DNA from: Clostridiales bacterium
GTDB lineage: Bacteria; Bacillota; Clostridia; Oscillospirales; CAG-272
Length of the DNA stretch: 64,000 nt
Assembly (NCBI GenBank): GCA_012800735.1
Contig: JAAZIU010000028.1
Location: 129,245-193,244 of the forward strand
Direction of reading: 5' to 3'
The notes under the pieces were generated by a model. The model searched no databases and was not told the origin of the DNA. It saw only the letters and a list, made by a program, of their open reading frames with translations. Numbering within the stretch: the first letter of the stretch is position 1; every line of letters starts with the position of its first letter. The position numbers and the translations under genes were made by a program. Positions 17,853 through 26,367 of the stretch are shown here, one piece after another.

Positions 17853-17890
17853 ACGCCGCGTTTTCCCGAAAAGGGAACGCGGCGTTTTTT
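17853..17890 (+). terminator. Terminator of the solute-binding/oxidoreductase operon
   Basis: ACGCCGCGTT..CCC pairs with GGGAACGCGGCGT around a GAAAA loop and runs into six T, 19 bases after the stop. The next 170 bases hold only a second small GC hairpin at 17937-17959 and no gene. Confidence 0.88.
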
Positions 17891-18068
17891 GATAAAATCC
17901 GGACGAAGGACGGCGGCGCTTCAAAACAAAAAACACCCGGCGTAAGGAAGCCGCCGGGCGAAAAGGAGTGTACAAGGAAATGAAAAAAACCTTTGTACTA
18001 ACTTAGTATACCACATTCAGGCAGGAAAATCAAGGAATAAATTGTGACTATTTATTTAAGCAACCTTG

Positions 18069-18458
18069 TCAAAACCACCATTCGGGGGTCAGGTCGCCCA
18101 ATTTGACCACGCGGTTGTTGTCATAGTCTGTCATAATCTCGATTTCCTTGTATTTTTCCGGCATCAGCTGCGCCATAAACTCGCGGCAGGCGCCGCAGGG
18201 CGGCATTGTTCCGTCAGATGATATCGCTATCACCCGCCGTATCTCGGTTTCGCCGTTGGTGATCATATTAAAAAGCGCGTTTCTCTCGGCGCAGACGCCT
18301 AAAGAACAGGCGGTATCGACGCAGACTCCGACGTAAATCTTCCCGGACGCCGATTCCACCGCCGCCGCGACGCCTCCGGCTTCGATAATTCCCGACAAAA
18401 CGCCGGGGTTCAGCGTCTTCTTCGCCGCGTCGTAGAGCTGTTTCCAGATTTTTTCCAT
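18069..18458 (-). CDS. Cytidine deaminase-family protein
   Basis: A 129-residue zinc deaminase. CAERNALF supplies the first zinc Cys and the catalytic Glu, and PPCGACREFM supplies the other two Cys. That is the Cys-type CDA signature, and the length matches homotetrameric cytidine deaminase. It would convert cytidine to uridine in nucleoside salvage. Some family members act on blasticidin S or other cytosine nucleosides, so the substrate is likely rather than certain. AAAGG lies ahead of the ATG. It appears to be a single-gene transcript. Confidence 0.87.
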   Translation of the reverse strand: MEKIWKQLYDAAKKTLNPGVLSGIIEAGGVAAAVESASGKIYVGVCVDTACSLGVCAERNALFNMITNGETEIRRVIAISSDGTMPPCGACREFMAQLMPEKYKEIEIMTDYDNNRVVKLGDLTPEWWF

Positions 18459-18538
18459 TTTAACGCGCCTTTCTCTGGGTTTTATTGAAATATTATGCCG
18501 TTTTTTGCCGAATGTTCAAGACCTTATTTGTGATACAA

Positions 18539-19993
18539 TTATCCCTCGCTCGCTTCAGCTATCTTTTCGCAGAGTTTTTCGATGGATTTCAATATCGCCG
18601 TCTCCGCCTTAGAATATTCGGAGGCTAAGTTTTCGTTTTTCTTCTGGATAAGCGTTGAGAAGGAATAAAATACTTTGCTGAAATTCGGGTCGAAGCCGAG
18701 ATAACTGGCTCCGATGTCGGAAACGTAGCTTGACTGGATTATATCGATCATGGCGAGCGACTCCTCGTCGCGGGTACTCTTGCCGCGGATGAGGATTTCG
18801 TTCTGGGCGTTCAGGACCGGGGCGCTTTCATAACAGAACCGCTCAAGCGCCGCGCCGACAAGTTCCGGCGACTGTATCGTCGTCGGAACACAGACATAGA
18901 TAGGCCACGGGAAGACGTAATATTCTTCCTGCGCCTCGTTGTATTTGGGCAGCGGAAGTATTCCGAAATCGACGTCGGCGCTGCGAAGCCCGACGATTCC
19001 GCCGAGGCTTCTTATCGAAAACAGCGAGAGACCGCTTGAAAATATCTGTCCGTCGGCAACATGACGGAAATATCCCTGGCAGACGGAGGAGTCGGTGAAG
19101 TAGGAGTAAGCCTTTTCAAAGACATCAAGTATCTTTTCGCTGTAAAACACCAGCTTTATCTCATCTCCCTCGGCGACGGAGCATTTCTCGCCGCAGGCAT
19201 ATGTGATATCGCAAAGCGCCTCGGCAAGGTCGCCGGAATAGCCGCATTGGTCGTTTATCCCGATCTCTCCGTCGCCGTCAAGGTCTACCGAAACGCCGCG
19301 GGCTTCCTGATAGAACCGGTCGAAGGTCCATTTGCCTTCGTTTACCGCTTCGTAGTGATTGTCAAAGCCGTAGTTTTCCGAGATATCCTTATTAAAAACA
19401 ACGGCGGAGGGGTTTTGAAGCAGCAAATCCCCGGCGGCGTAGAATATCTTTCCGCCCAGCCGCATCGACTCAATGACCGGCTTGTCCCACCACGGCGCCT
19501 CCAGGTCGACTCTTGTCAGGTCGTCGAGCGGATAAAGCGCCCCGGATACGACATAATCCTGAAGACCGTAAATGCAGTGGGTAAAGACAATCTGATAGGC
19601 GTCGTCACCGGCTTTTACCGTCTTCATGACGGTAAGATGCGTGTCGGTGTCCTGTCCCCAGTAGTGTTCGATTTCGATTCCCAAAACCTCTTCGACATTT
19701 GCGGCTCTCCGGTAAGCCTCGTCATTTACCGCGTCTCCGTCTATCTCCTCGGCAAACAGATACTTGCAGGTCGACCATTGAGGCGCGATTAAGGAAACTT
19801 TCTGACCTTTTAGGTCGAGATCGGAGGCGTCCGGCGGCGGATATGTCGTTTCGGCTTCTTCCGCCTCGGCTTCGGTTATTTTGGCCGATGTTTCGTCGGA
19901 AACGGCGCCTTTGTCTCCCCCGCAGCCGAAAAGGGCGGCAAACAAGAGCGCGGCAAGCATAAGCGCGGTTAATCGTTTCAAAAGAGCTGACAT
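18539..19993 (-). CDS. Extracellular solute-binding lipoprotein
   Basis: A 484-residue secreted lipoprotein. The start at 19993 gives a clean signal (MSALLKRLTALMLAALLFAA with the lipidated Cys a few residues on) and has GGGGAGG just upstream; a longer in-frame extension is rejected. It shares the late GKSTRDEESLAMIDII signature and a LDGDGEIGINDQCGYSG stretch with the other large binding proteins of this window. No permease or ATPase is nearby. A terminator-like hairpin lies directly before its ribosome binding site, so it may be controlled by attenuation or depend on read-through from the hydF transcript. The substrate is unknown. Confidence 0.85.
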   Translation of the reverse strand: MSALLKRLTALMLAALLFAALFGCGGDKGAVSDETSAKITEAEAEEAETTYPPPDASDLDLKGQKVSLIAPQWSTCKYLFAEEIDGDAVNDEAYRRAANVEEVLGIEIEHYWGQDTDTHLTVMKTVKAGDDAYQIVFTHCIYGLQDYVVSGALYPLDDLTRVDLEAPWWDKPVIESMRLGGKIFYAAGDLLLQNPSAVVFNKDISENYGFDNHYEAVNEGKWTFDRFYQEARGVSVDLDGDGEIGINDQCGYSGDLAEALCDITYACGEKCSVAEGDEIKLVFYSEKILDVFEKAYSYFTDSSVCQGYFRHVADGQIFSSGLSLFSIRSLGGIVGLRSADVDFGILPLPKYNEAQEEYYVFPWPIYVCVPTTIQSPELVGAALERFCYESAPVLNAQNEILIRGKSTRDEESLAMIDIIQSSYVSDIGASYLGFDPNFSKVFYSFSTLIQKKNENLASEYSKAETAILKSIEKLCEKIAEASEG

Positions 19994-20011
19994 TAATATA
20001 CCTCCCCATAA

Positions 20012-20041
20012 TAAAAAAGCGCGTCTGTTTTTGCAGACGCA
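20012..20041 (-). terminator. Terminator-like hairpin directly before a ribosome binding site
   Basis: On the minus strand GCGTCTG-CAAAAA-CAGACGC is followed by GC and six T, then about 20 bases to the ATG of the solute-binding gene. It either ends the hydF transcript or works as an attenuator in the leader of the following gene. Confidence 0.65.
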
Positions 20042-20139
20042 CGGATTCTTTAAAGACAACGGTGCCTGTCTCTGCAGCCTTATTATATATCCGACTGCGG
20101 AGAGATATATTGACAAAGTGTAAAATGTTGAAAGAAAAT

Positions 20140-21369
20140 TTATCTTTCTGCGGAATTTCTCTCTTTTGTCTCCCGATACTTCCCGAGCAGCTCCGGAAAT
20201 ACCGATAAACTCCGCTCAAGAATCCCGTTGAGATAAGCAATCGCGGTGCCGTAGTTGGTGAAGGGAACTCCGGCGTCGACGGAACATTTCATCCGGTATT
20301 TCACCTCCCTTGAGCTAAGCATGCAGCCGCCGCAATGGATTACGAGCGAATAGGGGGAAAGGTCGTCCGGGAAGCTGCCGCCGCCGGTCGATTCGATTTT
20401 CAGCTCTTTTCCGGTGTATTCGCGCAGCCAGCGGGGGATTTTCACCGTTCCGATGTCTTCGCACTGGCGGTGATGGGTGCAGCCCTCGGCGACAAGCACG
20501 GTGTCGCCGTCGCCGAGGCGCTCTATCGCGGTGACGCCGAGTACTGCGGTTTCAAGAAAGCCCTTGTGCCGCGCCATGAGGATAGAGAAGCTTGTCAGCG
20601 GCACATCTTCGGGGGTCGCCGCAGCCGCTTTGGGAAAGACCTGGCTGTCGGTTATCACCATTTTCGGCGGAGCTGCCAGCTTTTCAAGTCCGGATTTGAG
20701 CGTGTCGTCCTTTAAGACGAGAGCCGACGCGCCGGCGTCAAGCAGGTCGCGGATAGTCTGCTGCTGCGGCAGTATCAGCCGCCCTTTCGGCGCCGCCGAG
20801 TCAATCGGCGCAACCAGAACGGCGATGTCTCCCGCCGAAACAAGGTCGCGGCAGATCGGCGAATCCTCCTCTTTCGGCGCAAAGCGTCCGAGGAGCAGCC
20901 GCAGTTCGTTTATGTTGTATCCGGTTTTCGCGCTTACGTATATCTCGCCCTCCCCGGCTTCGGGAATTGCCGTCAGCAGGTCGGATTTGTTGTAAACGAT
21001 GATGTGAGTCAGCTCCTTTTCCTTAAAAAGCCGGAGCAGCTCTTTATCTGTATCGGTTATCCCCGTCGCGGCGTCGGCGACAAGCACCGCAATATCGGTT
21101 TTATTCAGCACCTGTCGGGTTCTCTTTACCCGAAGCTCCCCCAGCTCCCCCCGGTCGTCAAAACCGGGGGTGTCTATCATCATGCAGGGACCGAGGGGGA
21201 GCAGCTCCATCGCTTTATAAACCGGATCGGTTGTCGTTCCCGCTATGTCGGAGACGACGGATAGCTCCTGCCCCGTCACCGCGTTTATAAGGGAAGATTT
21301 TCCGGCGTTGCGGCAGCCGAAGAAGGCGATGTGTATCCGCTCGCCCGACGGAGTTGCGTTAAGCGACAT
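20140..21369 (-). CDS. hydF: [FeFe]-hydrogenase H-cluster maturation GTPase HydF
   Basis: A 409-residue maturase that carries the diiron subcluster and delivers it to apo-hydrogenase. The GTPase domain shows GCRNAGKSS (18-26), DTPGF (66-70) and YNKSDLL. The C-terminal cluster domain has the HydF pattern CTH followed about 50 residues later by HCGGC. The length is typical. It sits 30 bases after the binding-protein gene at the end of the nitrogenase-like cluster. HydE and HydG are not in the window. The likely client in the window is the hydrogenase at 56.8 kb, but the position raises the question of a role in the neighbouring system. Confidence 0.93.
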   Translation of the reverse strand: MSLNATPSGERIHIAFFGCRNAGKSSLINAVTGQELSVVSDIAGTTTDPVYKAMELLPLGPCMMIDTPGFDDRGELGELRVKRTRQVLNKTDIAVLVADAATGITDTDKELLRLFKEKELTHIIVYNKSDLLTAIPEAGEGEIYVSAKTGYNINELRLLLGRFAPKEEDSPICRDLVSAGDIAVLVAPIDSAAPKGRLILPQQQTIRDLLDAGASALVLKDDTLKSGLEKLAAPPKMVITDSQVFPKAAAATPEDVPLTSFSILMARHKGFLETAVLGVTAIERLGDGDTVLVAEGCTHHRQCEDIGTVKIPRWLREYTGKELKIESTGGGSFPDDLSPYSLVIHCGGCMLSSREVKYRMKCSVDAGVPFTNYGTAIAYLNGILERSLSVFPELLGKYRETKERNSAER

Positions 21370-21399
21370 GTTTTTGTTCTCCGATTTGGTTAATATAAA

Positions 21400-22512
21400 T
21401 TACATTCCCGCGCTTGCCGCAGAAGACGGCGAGAATATCTTTGCCGCCTGTTCGTCCGTCAGCTCAATGTCGAAGACGTCCTTGTAGTATTTTTTCGTCT
21501 CGCCGATGATATCTATATCGGAAAAGAGTTCGGGATAAGCGGTCTTAGCCATCCAGAGCAGCGTTATCGGGGTGTCGATGCCGGGGGTGTAGCTGCGGTA
21601 GATGCCGAGCGGCATTTTGTAAACCCGTCCGTTCTTGACAGCGTCGACGCCGCTCCAGTCCCAAGCGCCGATTGTGTTGTTTTTGAGGTCGTCCGGCTTT
21701 GCCGGGTTAAAGTTGGTAATGAAAATCAGCTCGGGGTTCCACTCGTAAATTTGTTCCATGTTGACCGGAACTGCGTTGTCTTTGTCAATTTCAGCGGCGA
21801 CATTTTTCGCTCCTATCGAGTCCGCCCACCACTGACCGAAGAATTTCGAGCCGGAAGTTGCGATGTTGGAATCGGAATACCCGAACAGGAAGAAGACAGA
21901 GAGGCGTTCTTCGTCGGAAAGCCCGCTTACCCGTTCTTGTACAAGGTCAAACGCCTTTTTTGAATAATCGGCTACCTTATCGGCGCGGTCGTTTTCCGGG
22001 AAGATTTCGGAGAAGAGTTTAACCCAGTGATTCAGCGTCTCGATGCAGTCGTAATCCCATTTGTTTACCGATATCGCAAGGGCGGGAAGACCGGCGGTTT
22101 TGAGCAGCTCGCCTTCCTCCGGGCGGGAGGCCGAATAGAACACAATATCCGGGTCGAGCTTCAAAAGCTCCTCTATATTGATGTTCGTGCCGTCTATCCA
22201 GCCGGTTTCGGCTTTGAGGATTTCCGGGTACAGCTCGCCGAGCAGCGAATTTTCCGCCGCCGTCATCGACTGCTGCGGCATCGCGATAATTTTTGACGCG
22301 GAATTGAAGAAGACGGAAAGCGCCGCCGGAACCGGATAGATATCGCAGACGGCAATTCGGTTTATCTCAGCCGGAACTTCGACTTGCCTGTCAAGATGAT
22401 CGGTCACGACGCGGGTTCCGGTTTTCGGCGCTTCGGCGCCGCAGGATATGAGGACGGCGGAAACAAGAACCGCCGCAAGCAGGATTGAGAGGAATTTTGT
22501 CAGTTTTTTCAT
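21400..22512 (-). CDS. ABC-type metal/siderophore/corrinoid-like substrate-binding lipoprotein
   Basis: A 370-residue class III (TroA/FecB-like) binding protein. Signal MKKLTKFLSILLAAVLVSAVLI leads to Cys24. Two lobes joined by a long helix are suggested by INRIAVCDIYPVPAALSVFF, then NIEELLKLDPDIVFYSASRP and MEQIYEWNPELIFITNFNPA. This is the class that pairs with FecCD-type permeases for Fe complexes, haem or cobalamin. The start is one base after the NifK-like stop, with AAGGAG upstream, so the two are co-translated. Matching permease and ATPase genes lie 4-6 kb upstream in the same orientation. The ligand is unknown. Confidence 0.87.
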   Translation of the reverse strand: MKKLTKFLSILLAAVLVSAVLISCGAEAPKTGTRVVTDHLDRQVEVPAEINRIAVCDIYPVPAALSVFFNSASKIIAMPQQSMTAAENSLLGELYPEILKAETGWIDGTNINIEELLKLDPDIVFYSASRPEEGELLKTAGLPALAISVNKWDYDCIETLNHWVKLFSEIFPENDRADKVADYSKKAFDLVQERVSGLSDEERLSVFFLFGYSDSNIATSGSKFFGQWWADSIGAKNVAAEIDKDNAVPVNMEQIYEWNPELIFITNFNPAKPDDLKNNTIGAWDWSGVDAVKNGRVYKMPLGIYRSYTPGIDTPITLLWMAKTAYPELFSDIDIIGETKKYYKDVFDIELTDEQAAKIFSPSSAASAGM

Positions 22513-22513
22513 G

Positions 22514-23659
22514 TCAAATAAGCTCCTTTAAAATTTTTTCGATGGATTCGGTAAGGTCGGGAATCGACTCGCGGAATATCCGCCCGGAGTAGGCTTCATG
22601 CGGCAGCGCGATGAACTTTTTTCCTTTTGCAATCGGCGCGTAAAGCGGATCGGCGATGACCGTCCCGGCGTTTTTCAGTTCTTCGGAAATTGCGTGTTCA
22701 TCGGACACCGAATCGGCCGGTTTTGATTTTAATCGGCTTTCGAGCGGACATACCGGACATGCGCTTATCCCATGCTTTGAGAGCGCCGCGCAGAGAGAGG
22801 AAGCGAAGACGTATTCGCCTATTATGGCAACCGAGGCGGCATCGCCGATAAGCTTATCCGCAGGGATTTGATTCCGCTTCTCCGCGTCCGCCGTCTTTAT
22901 CGCTTCAATTATATCGGGGATAAATCCGGATATCGGAGTTCCGATGACATACGGAATGTTGAACCGCCTTTCAAGCGTCTTCGCCGCTTTAAGTCCGGTT
23001 TCCGAAACGACTAAGTTCACCCGCGCCGACGCCGATTTTTCGATATCTTCCGGCGAGCTTCCCATCGCCCATGAGGATATTATCTCGATGTCGGCGGCTT
23101 TGACGGCGGCTTTTATACTGTCTTCTATCCCGACATAGGAAAAGTCGAGGGAGGTCAGCCCCAAAATATTCACCGAAATGGCGGCGGTTTTCTCCGTATT
23201 CTTTACAAAACGGCTTGCAATCGCATCAAAGGCAAGCGCCGCGCCGCGCAGATAGCTGTGCATTCCGTCGGTCGGAAGACCGAAAGAGGGAATCCCGGTT
23301 TCGGCTTCGATAAGCCTCGCAAGCGCCGGAATATCGATGCCGCACATCGCCGGAATAGTTGTTCCGGCAAGCGCGATAAAGCGCGGATTAAGCTGTCTTG
23401 CGGCTTCGCTGATATCGCGCACCGTTTTTTCGTCGTCCCCCATCAGCGCCTCGTGTTCGGTCATCGCGGTGATGAAGACAAGGCTGTCAAAGTCATACCA
23501 GCGCGGCTCGTCGTGGGTGGTGTAGGTGGAGTTGCAGCCGGAGGCGTCGTGCATGACGCTCATCCCGCCCAGCTCATACAGCGCCGAGCAGACGCCCATC
23601 GCGTCGGCGGCGTAGAGCGAGGTGTTTACATAAGTCTGTCTGACCGGTTTTACAGGCAT
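22514..23659 (-). CDS. Nitrogenase component-1-like protein, NifK/NifE-like
   Basis: A 381-residue protein of the oxidoreductase/nitrogenase component 1 fold, shorter than NifK. The pattern MSVMHDASGCNSTYTTHDEP with Cys42 corresponds to the HGxxGC cysteine that ligates the bridging cluster. Cys24 and Cys106 (TTIPAMCGIDIP) lie near the other two expected positions, but spacing differs from NifK. FITAMTEHEALMGDDEKTVR matches the familiar TAMNE..-GG region of NifE/NifK relatives. The start at 23659 has GGGGGTG upstream; an ATG five codons earlier is possible. Its beginning overlaps the NifD-like end. It probably pairs with that protein as a heteromer. Confidence 0.85.
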   Translation of the reverse strand: MPVKPVRQTYVNTSLYAADAMGVCSALYELGGMSVMHDASGCNSTYTTHDEPRWYDFDSLVFITAMTEHEALMGDDEKTVRDISEAARQLNPRFIALAGTTIPAMCGIDIPALARLIEAETGIPSFGLPTDGMHSYLRGAALAFDAIASRFVKNTEKTAAISVNILGLTSLDFSYVGIEDSIKAAVKAADIEIISSWAMGSSPEDIEKSASARVNLVVSETGLKAAKTLERRFNIPYVIGTPISGFIPDIIEAIKTADAEKRNQIPADKLIGDAASVAIIGEYVFASSLCAALSKHGISACPVCPLESRLKSKPADSVSDEHAISEELKNAGTVIADPLYAPIAKGKKFIALPHEAYSGRIFRESIPDLTESIEKILKELI

Positions 23660-24963
23660 CCGCCGCACCCCCATCCTTTTATCTGTACAAGTTTTTTCGT
23701 GTCTTTCGGAGTTTTGTATGCGTCTTCCATCAGCGCCATCAGCCGGATTATCCCGCCGAAGCCGTACAATCCGTCGTTTTCGACGATATTCACGAAGCGA
23801 TCGGTTCCTAAAAAATACGCCGCTTTTTGTCCCAACGCGAGATAATTTGACTGTGTGCGGTCGGTCTTCCGCATCATCACATTCACCGTCGGCCAGAGTT
23901 CGATATCCGGGCGGATTTCCGAAAGCTTCTCATATGAGGCTTGCTCCTCTTTGGAATATCCGTCGCCGTAGATCCGCTTTACGTTAAATCCGCGGGAGGC
24001 GAGGAAATACGCAAGTCCGATTGGCTTGTATGTAAGAGTGTAGTCTATCGCGACAGGCGTGTCGCCGATGAGCCGTAGCGCCCGGGCAGCCGCCGCTTCA
24101 CATTCGGCTTCGAGAGAGGAATAATCGGGAACGTTTACGCCTAAATATCCGGCAAGCTTCTCATATCCCGCCTTGATTTCGGTATAATCCCAGTTGTACG
24201 GCAGGTAGATTGTTTCAATTCCGAGCCGTCTTTTCAGCTCTTTGCCGGCGGGTTTTGCCGCTTCGTTGAAGATTATCGCCGCCGACGCCTCTCCCATCGA
24301 AAGATAGCCGTCGTAGTCGGAAAAGTCCTGAATTTCGGAGACGGAAAATCCGGCGGAGCCGATAAGCTCCCGCAGTTCTCCTTCCGGCGTCGGAAAGTCG
24401 CTGCCGACGAAAATCAGCTTTTTCGGGTCGTGATTTTGTTCTTTCAGTCCGGCGTAAAGCTGCTTTCGCATCAGCTGATCCGGCGTCAGCCCCGACTTGC
24501 GCATAATCGGGTTCATGTAGCAGTTTATTATGTCAACTCCCGGGTGGTTTTCCCGCAGCGTTTTGTAGACGAGCGGCAGGTCGCAGCCGATGAAGTGATG
24601 AACGCAGCTTGTGTAAAGCAGCACCGCCCGCGGCTTTTTTTCAAGCCGGGAAAGGATGTCGCCTACGCCGTCGATGATGAGCGTTTCCATCCCGCCGGAG
24701 GTGATGTCGTTCTCATGGATGTTTATCATCGAGAAGCGATCCATCGCCCCCATTTCGGCGGCGGTCAGCACGACGCCTCGCAGGCAGGCTTCGGCGCAGA
24801 CGAAAATAAGGTGCGCTTCGGGGAGCAGCATCCCGACGTGGACGATGTTCCAGGTCCCCCTCGCCGGTGAGGAATATTCAAGCCCGCCCGCAAATTTCGG
24901 CGGCCAGGGGGTTTCGCCCAAATTAAGGCTGACGGCGGTGTTTTCGTTTAATCTTCTGATCAT
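23650..24963 (-). CDS. Nitrogenase component-1-like protein, NifD-like
   Basis: A 437-residue homologue of the nitrogenase component 1 fold. From the ATG at 24963, Cys56 and Cys60 (FVCAEACLRG) lie where the second P-cluster-type cysteine is expected, and Cys120/Cys127 (YTSCVHHFIGCD) where the third is. The first cysteine position reads SSPARGTW and has none. It ends in GWGCGGCL, a CxxC absent from NifD. A longer TTG-started form is disfavoured because a divergent consensus promoter overlaps it. Together with the NifK-like and NifH-like proteins this suggests ATP-driven reduction of an unknown substrate. No nifENB genes are seen, so nitrogen fixation is unlikely. Confidence 0.87.
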   Translation of the reverse strand: MIRRLNENTAVSLNLGETPWPPKFAGGLEYSSPARGTWNIVHVGMLLPEAHLIFVCAEACLRGVVLTAAEMGAMDRFSMINIHENDITSGGMETLIIDGVGDILSRLEKKPRAVLLYTSCVHHFIGCDLPLVYKTLRENHPGVDIINCYMNPIMRKSGLTPDQLMRKQLYAGLKEQNHDPKKLIFVGSDFPTPEGELRELIGSAGFSVSEIQDFSDYDGYLSMGEASAAIIFNEAAKPAGKELKRRLGIETIYLPYNWDYTEIKAGYEKLAGYLGVNVPDYSSLEAECEAAAARALRLIGDTPVAIDYTLTYKPIGLAYFLASRGFNVKRIYGDGYSKEEQASYEKLSEIRPDIELWPTVNVMMRKTDRTQSNYLALGQKAAYFLGTDRFVNIVENDGLYGFGGIIRLMALMEDAYKTPKDTKKLVQIKGWGCGGCL

Positions 24964-25016
24964 TGTATATTTATACCGTTTTTCTTCATAAGAGGGATGT
25001 CGGAGGAGTAAGTGTA

Positions 25017-25045
25017 TTGACAATCCGGCGAATGTGTTATATAAT
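25017..25045 (+). promoter_or_regulatory. Consensus sigma-A promoter
   Basis: TTGACA (25017-25022), 17 bases, TATAAT (25040-25045): a perfect consensus reading into the small membrane gene at 25082. Minus-strand TTGTAA-17-TATATA in the same gap could drive the NifD-like gene divergently, with lower confidence. Confidence 0.85.
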
Positions 25046-25081
25046 AAATATAAGCATTTATTACAAAAGGTTGTTTACATA

Positions 25082-25528
25082 ATGTTTGATATATTGGCAA
25101 TTTGCGCAGTAACAATACTCTTGCTGCTGTCTTTGGGTCTCGATTCCGAAGTCATACTCTCGAAAACCGGCGCTTTCTGCATAATCGGCGGGATTGTCGC
25201 GCTGATACATATGCTTGTTTATACCGTTTGCCGAAAAACGGAGAGCGTTCTTCCCGAGCTTGTTCAAAAGCTTTTAAATGATTATTCCCCGGATGTGTTT
25301 TCGCTGATTTATTATCTTTTGGCTCTGCTTGCGGGCGGGTTTTTCATTTATATTTCAAAAAAGCAATCGCCGGGAAAATGGATTTTAACGCTCGCGCTGT
25401 CGTCGGTATTTTTAATACTGACCTGCATAAATATGTATTTGTCGTTTTCCTTCGTTTCGGTAACGCTTTTTGTATCGTCGGCGGCGTCGGTTTTGACGGC
25501 TGTAAAGCATACGGCGGCTCGCAAATGA
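25082..25528 (+). CDS. Small integral membrane protein of unknown function
   Basis: A 148-residue protein that is nearly all hydrophobic. About four or five membrane segments are visible (FDILAICAVTILLLLSLGL, then TGAFCIIGGIVALIHMLVYT, SLIYYLLALLAGGFFIYIS and WILTLALSSVFLILTCI), with short polar loops such as RKTESVLPELVQKLLNDY. The start is set by the consensus promoter at 25017-25045; earlier in-frame starts would precede the transcription start. It is the only plus-strand gene inside the nitrogenase-like cluster and has its own terminator. It resembles no family I can name. It may be a passenger or a regulated membrane partner. Confidence 0.7.
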   Translation: MFDILAICAVTILLLLSLGLDSEVILSKTGAFCIIGGIVALIHMLVYTVCRKTESVLPELVQKLLNDYSPDVFSLIYYLLALLAGGFFIYISKKQSPGKWILTLALSSVFLILTCINMYLSFSFVSVTLFVSSAASVLTAVKHTAARK

Positions 25529-25541
25529 AAACTTTCATATG

Positions 25542-25567
25542 AAACCGGATGAAATTCCGGTTTTTTA
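25542..25567 (+). terminator. Terminator of the small membrane gene
   Basis: AAACCGGA-TGAAAT-TCCGGTTT runs into six T, three bases before the stop codon of the convergent NifH-like gene. Confidence 0.82.
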
Positions 25568-25569
25568 TT

Positions 25570-26331
25570 TCACAGCGATATCCCGTTGTCTTCCATTATC
25601 TGAGCGGCAAGCGCGCGGTACTCGTGCGCCATGTAGGAACATGGATAAGCCTCCATCACCGTAGCTCCTTTTTCTTCTGCGTCGGCGACGGTTTCCGACC
25701 TCGGCAGGACGCCGACTATCCTTGAATTTATGTCGGACGCAAGCTCCTCGACCTTTTCCCGCTCGTTTTTCACATCGCGGCGGTTGAGTATCAGCCCGCC
25801 GAGGGTGGCGTAGCCGCGCCCGCGGAAGTTTTCGACAGCGATGGCGATATTCGCGGCGGCGTGGATAGCCATGTTTTCGCCGGAGGTCACGATATAGACC
25901 TTGTCGGCGTAGCCGCTGCGCATCGGCATCGAAAATCCGCCGCAGACGACGTCGCCCAAAACGTCATAAAAGACGACGTCCGGCTTGTAGATTTCATATG
26001 CGCCTTTCTGCTCCAACTTTTCAAGCGCGGCGATAATCCCGCGGCCGGCGCATCCCAGCCCCGGCGTCGGTCCGCCCGCTTCGACGCAGATGACCCCGCC
26101 GTAGCCTTCAATCACCATGTCGGAGAGGGAAAAATCGTCTCCCCGGTCGTGGATTAATTCAAGGACGGTCTTAAGCGGCTTTCCTCCGCGGAGATAGAGA
26201 GTCGAGTCGGCTTTCGGGTCGCAGCCTATCTGCATTACGCGGAGATTTTTTTCGGCTAATGCCGCCGAGAGATTCGAGACGGTGGTGGATTTTCCTATCC
26301 CGCCTTTTCCGTAAACAGCCAATTTAATCAT
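25570..26331 (-). CDS. NifH-like ATP-dependent iron-sulfur reductase
   Basis: A 253-residue homologue of nitrogenase Fe protein and BchL/CfbC. The P-loop GKGGIGKST is at residues 8-16, switch I at CDPKADST (37-44), and the two ligands of a subunit-bridging [4Fe-4S] cluster are Cys94 (GLGCAGRGI) and Cys130 ([11 protein letters not shown]). All residues needed for MgATP-driven electron delivery are present. It is slightly shorter than NifH (about 275-295). It follows the ATPase gene by 36 bases in the same direction, while its NifDK-like partners lie beyond the opposed membrane gene. Donation of electrons to those partners is the obvious inference. Confidence 0.92.
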   Translation of the reverse strand: MIKLAVYGKGGIGKSTTVSNLSAALAEKNLRVMQIGCDPKADSTLYLRGGKPLKTVLELIHDRGDDFSLSDMVIEGYGGVICVEAGGPTPGLGCAGRGIIAALEKLEQKGAYEIYKPDVVFYDVLGDVVCGGFSMPMRSGYADKVYIVTSGENMAIHAAANIAIAVENFRGRGYATLGGLILNRRDVKNEREKVEELASDINSRIVGVLPRSETVADAEEKGATVMEAYPCSYMAHEYRALAAQIMEDNGISL

Positions 26332-26367
26332 GATTTTATTCTTTCTCGCCGAATCTGCGGCGGTTTT

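Noticed and set aside
17980-18006. An eight-residue open frame with a good ribosome binding site, possible leader peptide
   Set aside because: No gene lies downstream on the plus strand for it to regulate, and no attenuator follows.
23650-25023. TTG-initiated longer form of the NifD-like protein
   Set aside because: The extra 20 residues overlap a consensus promoter for the divergent gene and do not resemble the family N-terminus.
22514-26331. True nitrogen-fixation genes
   Set aside because: Proteins are short, P-cluster cysteines are incomplete, and nifE, nifN and nifB are not present in the window.
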